This document shows, piece by piece, positions 10,801 to 22,300 of a stretch of DNA of 41,146 nucleotides (its first letter is position 1; the number at the start of each line of letters is the position of its first letter). A program made the position numbers and the translations under genes. Origin of the DNA: Smittium culicis (lineage: Eukaryota > Kickxellomycota > Harpellomycetes > Harpellales > Legeriomycetaceae); contig LSSN01005867.1 of the NCBI GenBank assembly GCA_001970855.1, positions 1 to 41,146 of the forward strand. Reading direction: 5' to 3'. The notes beneath the pieces were generated by a model. That model worked only from the letters and a program-made list of their open reading frames with translations, was not told the DNA's origin and ran no database searches.

Positions 10801-12776
10801 GTGTTTCTGTACATAACATAGTTCATTATGGTTCTCTTTTATTTTTTTTACCATAGTTTTACATTTATTATTATCTAATAAAATGGTTCGGCCATTTTGT
10901 TTTCCCTAGAGTTACCACCTGATAAAATTTTAAATTTACATTATATTTAATTATTTAAAAAAAATATTTTATAATGAAATTCGTAATATAACTTTATGTG
11001 TCGTAATTTCATTGGTAATGAACCAATCCACCGAATACTTATATATATCTTTTATCTGTCTTTATTCAAATTTATTATCAGTTCATTAAATTCATCCAAA
11101 ACCAGTATAATATAATACTAAAAACTCAATTATATCCTAAATATCTATTTATATTCAGCATAATCCTTTCAGGGAAAGGTTATATTGTCCAAAAAGCATT
11201 TCCTTTATTTAAATCCATCTTTTATTACTCTCACCTAGTATCTTCTAACAAATTAAATTATAATCATTATAATTACAATTATACAGAAGCCAATAATCTA
11301 TTTTTGATAAAAGAAATAAATTTAAAAGCAAAAAAAAAAAAAGTTTTATTATTGTTATTATTATCTAAATGTTATTGTGATACTATCAAAGATAAAAATT
11401 CATTGGTAATATAAAGAGAAAGGTGTGATATAATAGCAAGAGAGGCTATTTTATCTTTAAAAACAACTCTTGGTCATGAATAATTTAAAAAGAACTTTTT
11501 TATCATTTTTTGGAATTAAAAATACTTGATTAATTTTATAAGAATGTAGAATTTTTAAAATAGAAACGTCATATATTATGAAATTTCCAAAATTTAGGAT
11601 GATAGATATTACTGACAGAATATCTCTCTTCATAAAAATATAGATATAAATACCATAGTAAATTATATCAATTATGTAATCAGTGAGTGTTATATGCGCA
11701 TTTAAAAAGGCTTATATATAACTCAAATATGATATGCTGACTACTCATTCAAAATCTAAAATAAATATAATATTTTTCAAGTAGACAGTTGAAATTTTAA
11801 CAATGCATTTTATAGTTATATTAGGTTTCTCTTTTTTGATCTATTATGTTTATCTACAAAATTTAAATTATTATTTTTGTTATCTGGGTGATTCTGAACA
11901 AAGAAAACACTTTGTTGCAGTTTACGTTCATTTGAATTAATATTTTAAAATGATAAATTATCGATCGAGTATTTTAGGAAATTTAATTTTACTATTAAAT
12001 TTTTCATTTTAAAAATATTATTTGCTAATGAATTACTATTTTTTTTTATTGGATAATAATAAAATATGAAATTTCATACACTGTAACTATTTATATATAC
12101 AAGTGCGCTCTTTTTAAAGAATTCCACATCTAGTTTAAATTTATCTGTTAAAAATAGAATATTTATTTATCAAGATGTGATAGTTCAAAATGATTGAATG
12201 CATACATCGCGGTAAGGCTAAGGATATTAAAGTTAAAATAAATTTTTAATGAACTCTATTGATCCAGAATAAAGTTATATATAATATATAAAATAATTAA
12301 AGATAATATTTAATGACCATTGGCATTGAGTTCGTCTCAAAATATAACATAAATTAGCTTATACAAACCAAGAGTATTTACTATATGATATGCTACTTGG
12401 CTAATAACGAAGCCGAATAAATATCAATATTTTATACAAGACTAAAAAAATATCGTATTAATTGAAAAATTTGATTATGAGTATATTCTTATAGAGTTTA
12501 TATTTTATATTTATTTGAGCTAAAATAGTATAATGCCTTTAAAGTATTGACTTTTTTTAAAAAAAATACACAATTTGCCTATTTCGTAAAAATTTAAACA
12601 ATAATAGTAAATTATTAATAAAAAAAACATATACAGCCAATTAAGTCTAACAAAATTATAATTAGTTTACAGTTTAATCCAAATTTCATACCTAATCATA
12701 AAAAAATTAACTTTTATTGCTTCGTATCCCTTATTCAAACAAATAAAATAAAATAAAATAAAATTTATATCTTAGA

Positions 12777-13879
12777 ATGAATACCGAAAAAAAAAGACTT
12801 CGACATGGAAACTACCCAAACTACTATGGTTACAGAAATCCTGGAGACTGGAGAAATGATCCCCGCCTTTCCGCGATCCCAAAAGAAATTTTTGACAATT
12901 CTATGTGTATCGATATAGGCTGCAATACAGGAATCCTTACTATAGAACTCACGAAAAAGTTTTCTATTTCAGAAATAGTTGGTGTCGATATAGACCAGAA
13001 TCTCATCAAAACCGCAAGAAATAATTTATACTTTGCTAATTCATTGCAGAATCACATAAAAAAAAACGAAAGTATAGAGTTGATTGAGTCACAAAGAAAT
13101 AGTAATTGTTGTGATAAGCGTATAGATTACAATTATTTTCCTATCTCGATGCCTATTCTCTTTGGTACCTTGCCTTGTAGACCTTCTCGATTGAGAAAAA
13201 TGGACGATTTCAGTAATAGTAAGGATTTAAAAAATGATAAAAAAGAAACATTTACTATACTAAACAAGAATTTAAATAATAAAAAAATAACCACAAGACA
13301 AAGCTTATCTGAAAAAATCAAATTTTACTACCTTGATTACTTGAATGATGAAACTAATTGGATCTTTACGGAAAAAGCTGATGTTATATTTGCGTAAGTT
13401 CACTATATTTATTTTTCCTTTTACAAATTGTTTAATTCATATTAAATTAATGCTCTTTTGTAACAATTATTTCTATTCTTTTATATAATATAAAATAAAG
13501 CCTTAGTATTACTAAGTGGATTCATTTAAATAATGGCGACGAAGGAATACAACGTTTTTTTCGTAAAATATTCTCATCCTTAAAAAAAGGTGGTTATTTC
13601 ATTTTAGAACCTCAACCTTGGGACGGTTACCGTAAAAGGTCTAAAATAACAGAGGTAAAAAATTTTTTAAACAAATATTTTCGTATACATAATATTAGGT
13701 TATTATCAACTATTATCATTTTTTAGGAAATGCATAAAAATTATTCCGAAATAAAATTAAAGCCAGAGAACTTCTCAGACTACTTGTGTGATTTTGTAGG
13801 ATTTAAAGTCGTTTCAAATATATCTGTTGCAAACGATAAAAAAAATGGCAAGTATTTAATTTTCGTTATTGAATCATAG
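12777..13879 (+). CDS. Bin3/MePCE-family RNA 5'-gamma-phosphate methyltransferase, 3 exons
   Basis: SAM-dependent methyltransferase of the Bin3 family. Members (human MePCE on 7SK, fission yeast Bmc1 on U6 and telomerase RNA) methylate the 5' gamma-phosphate of small RNAs in the nucleus. Exons: 12777-13393, 13501-13654, 13727-13879; 307 residues, close to Bmc1 in size and lacking the long N-terminus of animal MePCE. Residues 10-22 read [13 protein letters not shown], a family hallmark. The SAM-binding loop IDIGCNTG is at 45-52 and the acidic VDID at 70-73. YFPISMP follows, then [11 protein letters not shown] and [12 protein letters not shown] across exon 2, and YLCDFVGF near the end. The LS of ALSITKW is restored only if exon 2 starts after AAAG at 13500; the TAG six bases further on would drop those two residues in frame. 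The donors are GTAAGT and GTAAAA. The start is the first ATG, just upstream of the conserved block. Target RNA unknown. Confidence 0.92.
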
Positions 13880-14410
13880 TCCAATAATTGTGTTGATCGT
13901 CTATTAAAAAAATTTCTGTATATAAATTTTCTTCTAATTATCATTCAAAATAAAAAAATTTATTAGGTTTCTCAAGGCCCATGATAATTTTACAAAAGCC
14001 ATTATAAAACTCTCCAACTCTGGTGCTAAGCTTAAAAAAGAAAGCGTTTGAACTTATCATAAAAACAAAAATCGTCATCCCTACTTAAAATTATTTTTTT
14101 CATCAGATTTTTTGATTGGCTATTCAATTTTATACTTCTAAAAAGATTTCTTAATATTTTGAATATTGTCCAGAATTGAATATTTCATCTCCTTTAACAC
14201 CTTCTTTGAACCAACTTTCTAGTAAAAAAAATAAATATATACATGATTTCAATCTAATGTTTTTTAACCAGGTCTAGAGATTTGTAAATACCTCATTTAT
14301 ATAATTATATCAATTAGATACAAAAGTTTAATTGAATAAATGAATTATTTTTTTATTTTTGATGATATTATTCTCATTTCTATTGGTATAACTGAGGATC
14401 TAAAATTTAT
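13880..14410. other. Spacer with one exon-like scrap
   Basis: 3' flank of the methyltransferase. At 13968-14051, after TATTAG, a 27-codon plus-strand frame (FLKAHDNFTKAIIKLSNSGA, then KLKKESV and TGA) is less AT-rich than its surroundings and looks like a last exon, but no upstream exon can be attached and I do not recognise it. Nothing else is seen. Confidence 0.35.
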
Positions 14411-14696
14411 CGCCTTTTTTTTATTCTGCTACCTTGATATGAAAGACCACTTCATGTGCTTCTAGCCATCCATTGTCGATTCAATATTTTTTATATCTAA
14501 ATCCAAATTTGGGATAGTATTCATAGTCACCTTTCATAATCACTTTACAGACTGATAACTGCTTTTTATTTCACACCGTAGTATATTTTCCGAGTTTAGC
14601 CATATTTCTGACTAATTGCGAAAGGGAATGATCAAGTTTGCCACAGTTATTTGAGTGGCTTGTACCAAACACTAACCCAACTTCACAAGCAACACT
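14411..14696 (-). pseudogene. Probable GNAT acetyltransferase relic
   Basis: One minus-strand frame reads as a degraded C-terminal half of a GNAT N-acetyltransferase. SHSNNCGKLDHSLSQLVRNM stands where the acetyl-CoA loop Q/R-x-x-G-x-G/A and following helix would be. The block GDYEYYPKFGFRY matches the GNAT signature GD-x-x-YY-x-(R/K)FGF. The frame has internal TGA codons after TTV and after RYKKY and ends at TAA. The N-terminal half is not recognisable further right. No GT-AG intron of credible length removes the first stop, so I call it a pseudogene. The assignment rests mainly on the YYPKFGF block. Confidence 0.5.
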
Positions 14697-17599
14697 TTTT
14701 ACTCTTTATTATATATTTGTTTATAGTAAGATATAAAATAACTTGTATTTTTAAATTTTGTCATCTTTTAATCTTATCAATATGTATTCTTATAGAATTC
14801 CAAGTCATCTTGAGGTGATGCGAGTATTATCACAACTTGAAGATGAAAATGTGTGTTTTAAACAAGCCGTGTGGCATATTTTTCATATAAATATTATGGC
14901 TAATATTTATAACGCAAGAAATATTCATAGAAGCTCTAGCAATATAAATTTTCCAAGTATGATAAAAATGGAATTTCATTTTATAAATCTATAAATTTAA
15001 AATGTTTTATTAATTATTATTAATAATACATTGATATTAAGCTATTATGATTAAAATTTTCATTTAATTTTCAGCTTATTGATGTTTTTAATAATATTCG
15101 TTTTTTTTTTTTCAAGAATGGTTATTAGAAATTATTTTGCTTAATAATTTTAGTCGAATCTTATTTTTTTTAAAAATTATATATTGCGTTATGGAAATTA
15201 TTTTATATTTTTTGAAATGTATCAGCAATATAGAAAATTATATAAACTCAACATGAAGTTAAGTGCAAATAAATATTGAATCTTTTATTTATTTGACACG
15301 TTTAGTAAACTAGAATCTAAATGCCACATTATTTATTCTTCGAATCGTTTATATCTTAATCCCAAAATGTAGAACTATTGGACAATGTGATAGAAATTGC
15401 ATATCTCATTTTCCACGCTTTTCACACTTTTTACTACAGCCTCTTAACTAAAGTCTATATAGCCAAACATTTGCTACATTTTGCATGAATTGTTGTTATT
15501 TGTGTCTTGGAATTTTTATTGATAATGATTAGCTGGTTAATCAGCGCTATTCCAACTAGGTATGATACAAATGTCAAAATCAATATAAACTTAATTTTCA
15601 ACCTCATATCAACATAACAAAACACGCGGCTAAGAAAAAAAATGGAGAAATTTCATATTCGTATAACAAGAGATAAGAGACATTGTGTTATCTTCCTGAT
15701 GATTATGTAGAGAACAGCTATCAATATTTAAAAAGCCACTGAAATAAAAGGTGGAAATATTGTGTTTTATTTATAACTCAGCCAGTTCTCCTGAAGCAAA
15801 TTACTTTTAAACATGCTGTAAACTACTTGAAATTCTGTATTATACCACAAAGTAAATCGTTTAATGATACTCGAAATATTTTCAATTATTTGTTCAGCAA
15901 AAAAAAAAAACAAAAAAAAGGGCGGTGAAGCCCTAAAAAACAATGCCGCATAACACATATAAACTTTACGATCAAGTGGAGTTAAATATGAAAGAGCATA
16001 TAACTAATACTATTTTTCAAAGCTCTTAAATTTTTATTTTACTAGATTATAAAAGGTAATATAAAGGTTTTACTTTTTGGAGAACAATTTCAATATTCAA
16101 TATTTATTTTTCATTTCATAAATTTCACATCAAAGGAAAAAAAGTATCATAAAACATATTTCGCTTTTTATTAGTCTTTACAAACATTGATTATTTTCAA
16201 ACTATTTATTTGTCTCTATAAATTAGTTTTAATTGATATTGCTCGAAAAAAAAAAGCAAATTAATAAGCGCATCAAATCATAAACAAACAATAGCATACT
16301 GCAAGCTCATAATTCATATTACATACATTAGCATCGCTTAGTTCATACGAAAAACAAAGCAAATAAAAAGTAAAAAGGTAAAAATTTACATATTAATTTA
16401 TATTAAAAAGTGCTAAAATACACTATAATAAAAATTGAATCAGTATAAAGTGGAGGTTGTGGTAGTTCTGAAGAATTGTTAGTGGAGATGGAGGTAGAAG
16501 CGGGGAGTGAAGGCGAATGGAGGAGGGAATTATTTTGCCCTATACTCCACATAAATATTTATCAATTTTAACATAAGAGCTGATAATAATTTTCAGCTTT
16601 AGTTAGCTATATTTTTAGGGAAATTCATAATATATTATTTCTTTAAAAAAATTTAAATGAATCCTTCTATACAATATAAATTTAAATTTTCCATGATATT
16701 AATGTGGAGCAGACTTGAAAAAAAAATATATAAAAAATCAATTTTTTTTTGAATTGGTTATTAAAACCTTTCCAAATATTTTAATTTTTTTTTATTGAAA
16801 TCGTACATTCCACTTTTCATTTATTTGAGCTAAAAATTATAAACTTTTTATCAAACAAAAATCGAGTACAATATACTCAGATACTTTTAATATACTTCTA
16901 CTGTTACTAATATTACTGTATTATTATTTTACTTTGTACTTTTATTACCCTTCGCCTTTACAAAGAGATAGGATCTTTTAATATATTCTCGAGCTTTATC
17001 TCTCCGCAAATTGGTAGTATACCGCTATTATTTATATCAAGTATTAATAGAAACCACGATTTTATAAAGCTGTCATTTATTTGAATTATTTTTTATCCAC
17101 TCATAACTTCTCCTACCACATTTACTTTAGTCGGTTTACTTTTAAATCTGTTATTTTATTTAGGATTTAGCACTCAAACAATATATACAAAACATAATTA
17201 TTACTTGACTTTTTTTATATATCATTATATTAAATATATTTTAAACTGATATATATATATAGTACCTGAATAATCAACTTGAATTTTTCGCGACTAAAGG
17301 AATATACGAGAATAAATAAATAAACATAATTTTATTTATTTATTCAACTGACTGTTTTGAACAAGTATGGTTTATTTTATTTTATTATTTATTTTTTAGC
17401 GACTATTTTATTAAAATTTTCAATTGTATAAAATTTATAATACATAAAAATAATCTTATTTTTATATAAATATAAGGATATCAACCAACGCAATAAAAAA
17501 AAAATTGATAATAAACACGAGGGGGAAACATTTGGGGGGAAAACTACATACTCACTTAAGCAAATAAGAATTTTTTATAAAAAAGAAAAAAAAGAAACG
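14697..17599. other. Gene-free AT-rich gap
   Basis: Mostly homopolymer-rich AT DNA. A TTG-start frame at 14758-14994 (plus) and a 50-residue hydrophobic frame at 15455-15607 (minus) are not convincing genes. A purine-rich patch lies at about 16446-16538 (GGAGG and GAGG motifs). A perfect inverted repeat lies at 17310-17345. The last 100 bases before 17600 should hold the promoter and leader of the FAM72 gene; GAGGGGGAAAC and GGGGGGAAAAC stand out there. Confidence 0.45.
17310..17345. repeat. Perfect 15-bp inverted repeat, 6-base loop
   Basis: GAATAAATAAATAAA (17310-17324) is followed by CATAAT and its exact reverse complement (17331-17345). It could form a hairpin or cruciform. No function is indicated; it lies 255 bases before the FAM72 start codon. 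Confidence 0.7.
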
Positions 17600-18602
17600 A
17601 TGCACGAAATTTTACAACCTTCGAACACACCGCAATCCAGAGGAAAAGGCTTCTGCAAATTGTTTTGCAGATACTGTAGCAATAACGTTTGCACAATGGG
17701 AATGAGAGTAAGAAAGGATTAATTTAATCCATAATTTATATACTATAATTCTTTTATATCCCATACACTCCTTCCATATTATAAGAAGACTAGTCTGCAT
17801 GGTTCGATTTCATCATCTAGGCTAAAATCTTAATTTTATATATTTATATGTATATGTATATCTGATGAGATAATATATGTATAAAAATAAAAATAAATAA
17901 AGAATGTATGTTTATCAAGCAGGGTGCGGTTTGATACGCTTCGATAAATATAGGCCCATTTTACATTATTATCAATGCTAAACTCTAATAAATCCAAATA
18001 TTATAAAAAAAAACATTAAATTTATTCTCTTTATATACTTTTTAACTAGGCTATTTTGCTGGCTGATAATAGAATCGAGCTTTTTTCAACCGATAACCCG
18101 CCAATGTCGTAAGTTTATAAAAAGAAGAATAAAAGTTCATTTTTATTTTTACATTCGTCAAAGAAAAATTAAAAATTGATAATATTTATTGATAACAATG
18201 TATATAAAATCACACCACTCTAATTTAGGAAAATCCAACTTATTGGGCCTGACTACACAACTCGCTCATGTAACTGTAAAATAAGGAATATAGCATGTTT
18301 AGGATGGTATGCTAAGAAATAAGATAAACACATATATATAATGTAAAGATCAGAGCTAATTTTATTTTATTTTTGATAATAGTGGAAACGAGATAGGTTA
18401 TCATATTACTCAGCCATGCTTGGATTGTCTCAAGGCATGCAATAATGGACACTTCTGGATGTTTTTAACTGAGAGCGTCGTCCCAATAGAAAAAATGGAG
18501 TCTGCTGGCAATTCCATTTTTCGCTTAATCAATTTACAAACCGATTTTGATTCTGAAGACGTGTCTTCGGCAAAAAAAATAGGAAATATCATATGTAGAT
18601 GA
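17600..18602 (+). CDS. FAM72-family protein, 4 exons
   Basis: Exons 17600-17707, 18050-18108, 18229-18306 and 18383-18602 join in phase into 154 residues, the size of human FAM72A (149). All introns are GT-AG (GTAAGA, GTAAGT, GTATGC donors). Family landmarks are in order: an N-terminal C-x3-C-x2-C (residues 19, 23, 26), GMR-AILLADNRIELFSTDNPP, CNCKIRNIACLGCGNEIGYH and PC-x2-C-x3-CNNGHFWMF. The cysteine pairs suggest metal binding. Human FAM72A binds uracil-DNA glycosylase UNG2 and drives its degradation. Whether a fungal homologue does so is unknown, so no role is claimed. The last exon is the only part visible as a long ORF. It converges on COP1, with 744 bases between the stop codons. The first ATG is weakly placed after an A-rich leader; residues 1-15 are not conserved. 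Confidence 0.93.
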
Positions 18603-19346
18603 TCAATTTTTTTTTTGTTCAGAATCCTTTCACAAATATTAAAAAAGTAAAAATCAAAGCTATTGTTTTCTCCTCAGGTTAGGACTTATCTTCGTTCTGT
18701 ATGTTATGTCGTTATGAATGAGTGAATTAATTTTATTATTGTTACGATTATTTTTTCCACGTTAAGAGTAGCCGGAGACGTAAAAATAAATTATATAAAA
18801 TAAACGAAAAAATTGTTACATGAAAACAATAATGTACCTTGTGAGTATTTAGCTATTGCTTTGTTATAAATAAATAAATCTACCTTATTTAAAATTGTAA
18901 TTGTAATATATTCATCTTTGTTCCACAAAATTTAACTTTAATAGGTATTTTAAATCAGCAAACTAATTACATTCAAAGGAACCCTCGCAATTTTTATAAA
19001 AAATAAACTTTTGTATTTTTTCTATATTCAATTTTGATTATGTACTTTTTAAAAGAAAAATTAATTATATTAATAGCTATAATAGCATTAGCCCTTTAAA
19101 TATTTATAATTCTAAAATGAAATACTGAATTGGCTTATTTTTATAGTTAATAAAAAGCCAAACGTGGTTGAAAGGATTAAGAATGTGTTGCTCATAAATG
19201 GATAGAGTATTAGCTCGTGATATTTGGATTTGATTTAAGCAGGCTTTTGTTAGTATTTTAATCTCGTTATAGTATCAAAAATTGTTGAAATATTATGCTG
19301 ATATTGAAATTTTAAATATACGGGTTGATTACATTTTACAACTGTT
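18603..19346. other. Shared 3' region between convergent genes
   Basis: AT-rich spacer between the FAM72 and COP1 stop codons. It should hold both 3' UTRs and polyadenylation sites; several AATAAA-like strings occur on both strands, so I cannot choose one. No gene seen. Confidence 0.5.
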
Positions 19347-22300
19347 TCACTTTAAACCTAAAATTCTAATTGAGCCAGAGCTATTGGCGGCGATCAAGTT
19401 ATTTGTCTTGTTTTTCCAGCAAACAGCGCTAACAAAAAATGGTGTGTCCTTTTCAGAGATTTCATTAGTCTATTTGAAAAAACAGAGAGTTAACAAATTA
19501 AACTTTTTAAAATTAAAGGAAATAAATATTGATAACTTGCCAAAAGAGCATTTTGATTTCCAAAGTCATATTTAGCTAGAGGCCTAGATAAACCAACATT
19601 GTACGCATAGACTGTATTGTTTTCACTTCCACACGCAATCCAACCTTCGTCATTTACTCCTAAGCCAACAAAGTTCTTTTCATTTGTATGCCCTAAATAA
19701 GTTTTAACGCAGGTGTTTGATTTCAAGTCCCAAAGTTTCAAGCTACTGTCTGTTGACGCTGAAACAATCAGATCGTCAGAAATAAACCTGACATAAGAAA
19801 CAGCCTTCCTGTGCTCTTTTAAAACAGCTAGCGGAGTTGTAGGGAATCGAAGGTCATAGCAATGAACATTATGATCTGAAAAGTAGTTAAAAAATATAGT
19901 ATAAATAGTTAAAAAATATAGTATAAATAGTTAAAAAATAATGCATAAATAGTATAAAAAAAGGGAATAAAGGTATAAAACAAATGTAAAAAAAAAAAGA
20001 TAGCTAAAAATGTTGATATATAGTTATGATGGAGTATGAGTGAACTAACCAGCACTTCCGTAGGCGATAATATTGCTTTTTCCTGGGCTAAACCTTACAC
20101 AGCAAACGTTAGCTTTGCCTTCAATAGTCATAACAGATCTACGATTGTTTAAGTTCCAAATTTTAACTCGACAATCGTCGCTACCACTGCATAATCTATT
20201 TCGTTCAGTTCTTGAAAAATCAACACTCCACGTTCTTTTTTCATGTTCGTTAAATTGAACTACCATAGATTTATTTGAAGTATCGTATACGTTCACCAAC
20301 CCTTCATAGTCAGAGCATGCTAAATAATTCTTATGATATTTATTATAAGAAAGACAGCTAATTTTATATCTATTAACAATCTCTGACTCTGGGCTAATGG
20401 GCATGACATGTTTAAGGTGTAAATGAGAGCTGTCGCCCGTTAAATCGCCAATCGAGAAATCAGAGCCAGCTGATGGGTACCGATCAATCTGATCCACCAG
20501 TGATTCATGTGGGTTTATGGGCCACCATTCGTTGGAAGTATCACTCTGCTCAAACTTGTTCATAAAGTTAAAATTTGAGCGAGAGCGATTTAGTCGATTC
20601 TTTTTTGATTTTTCAGCAATCTCCCAGAGTTCGGCTTGCTTTTGAACAGCCAAATAATTGTATATTTTTATCTTCCTAGTTATTCCAGAAACAGCAAACA
20701 TCTCTTCGTCTTTATCAAACTCGATGCTAGAAACGATAGCCGCAGAGTTTGATCCATCACCGTACCTTAGGTCAACTTCTGGCTCCAACTTAGTGTATTG
20801 TGTAACGTTGTAAAGTGACTTTTTTAAGCTTGAAAAGTCTTCGGGCTTATCATCTGATAATGACTTTTGTTTAATTGAAAAATAGGTTTTCTCCAAGTCG
20901 TCTAAGTTTTCTATTATTTTATTTTTTTCAGTATCAGATAAATCGATGTCACTAAAAGATATCAGTTCATCTATAAAATTCAATAATAACGAATATGTTA
21001 AAATAATCTCGAATAAAAGTTAGAAATACGTAGAAAATCTAAGAAAAATTTTGTGAGTAAATAAAAAAAAGAAATAAAAAGTTCATATATAAGACTTAAA
21101 CAGCTGTACTATATTTCGATAAAAAATATAAAAGAATTACCAAAAAAGTTGTTGTCCAATAAGAAATTTTCAAAGTTATTAAAATTACAGTTTACTTGAT
21201 TGTTATAGTTTTTATGATCTTTTATTGACAATGCAATATCAGAGCCAACAGTCTGAAGTTTAGATATGGTGTTTCTTAGTTTTGATTTAGTTTCGTTGTA
21301 TAGTAAAAACATGAAATAGTTCAAAAGATGGTTTTGGTTGGTTGAGATAGAGTTTTCTACTGATTTAATTTTAGATGAAATGGTTTCTATAATTGACAAA
21401 AGATCATCTTTACTTAAAGAGTCATTTGATTCGAGTAGATCTTTTAAAGAATTGGTTAAATGAGAGCTGTTTGAATTTGAGTTGATTTGTTCCAATTCGT
21501 TTATTGGATTTATCTTATCCAGGGCTTTTTTTATAGATAGATTTGGGAAGATATTATTTCTAAAAACTTTAAAAGAGCAAGTTGGGCATATTACGCTTGA
21601 TTCAAGATGCTTTTTAATACACTGGTGGCTACAATTGAAATGATCGTAAAAAAGCGTAATTAGAATATTAATAAAAAGTTGATATAAAAAAGAAATGGTA
21701 AAAATACCAAAATGAGTGGCCACACTGTGTAATATATGGGTTTGACATAAGTTCAAGACATATCGGGCTAAGAATAAAGGTAAAAAGTTAAAAATAAGTA
21801 TTAGGGGGTATAAAAGAGACAAATGGGATAAATAATCAATAAAAAGAAACTTATGGTAAATCTAAATCTAAAATGAGAAAAAAAAAGGATTAAGAGGTGT
21901 TACCAAGTAAAGCCTAGATTTTTAAATAGAGATAAACTTTCATTTTCGCCTAGCTTGTTAAAGATTGAATTTTTAGATGGATTATGATTAAAATCAGCTA
22001 AAACTGCTGAGGAAGTATCTATTTAAAAGATATGAATTTTGGAGAAAGATTTCGGAAGGGAGTAGGGAGGGGGGTGTAAATTTAAAATAAATAAATAATA
22101 CTAAAGTATATACCTTTATTTTTTAAAGGAAGGTGATCGATATTAGAAAAATTAGTAAAGTTGCGTTTTTTAGGAAGCAATGGCGATAATTTGATGTTTG
22201 GCGGTTCTAAGATATGAGTATTTTCTATCAGACTAGAGCGACCACGCTTTTTAGAGTTTGGAAGAGGGATTGTGCTTTCCAAAGGGAGAGCGGGAATCGA

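Larger units (their letters stand above)
9541..12776. other. Gene-free AT-rich gap
   Basis: It contains homopolymer T runs near 9559-9573, a G-rich patch near 9656-9665, a short ACTGAA-like degenerate repeat near 10350-10380, the TTCCAT repeat at 10616-10800 and a 7-bp hairpin with a TTCGG loop at 10880-10898. An (AAATA)n microsatellite lies just before the methyltransferase gene (about 12741-12764). A 96-codon minus-strand frame (9724-10014) is low-complexity Lys/Thr and is not believed. No gene is supported. Confidence 0.5.

Noticed and set aside
13507..13654. Exon 2 of the methyltransferase starting after the TAG at 13506
   Set aside because: In frame, but it deletes the conserved LS of the LS-x-TKW-x-HLN motif; the acceptor six bases upstream restores it. 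Kept as a possible isoform only.
14758..14994. 78-codon plus-strand ORF
   Set aside because: Starts at TTG, no recognisable domain, and no supportable splice partners.
17790..17830. GGTTCGATTTC in FAM72 intron 1 as a tRNA B box
   Set aside because: No A box at a suitable distance and no cloverleaf.
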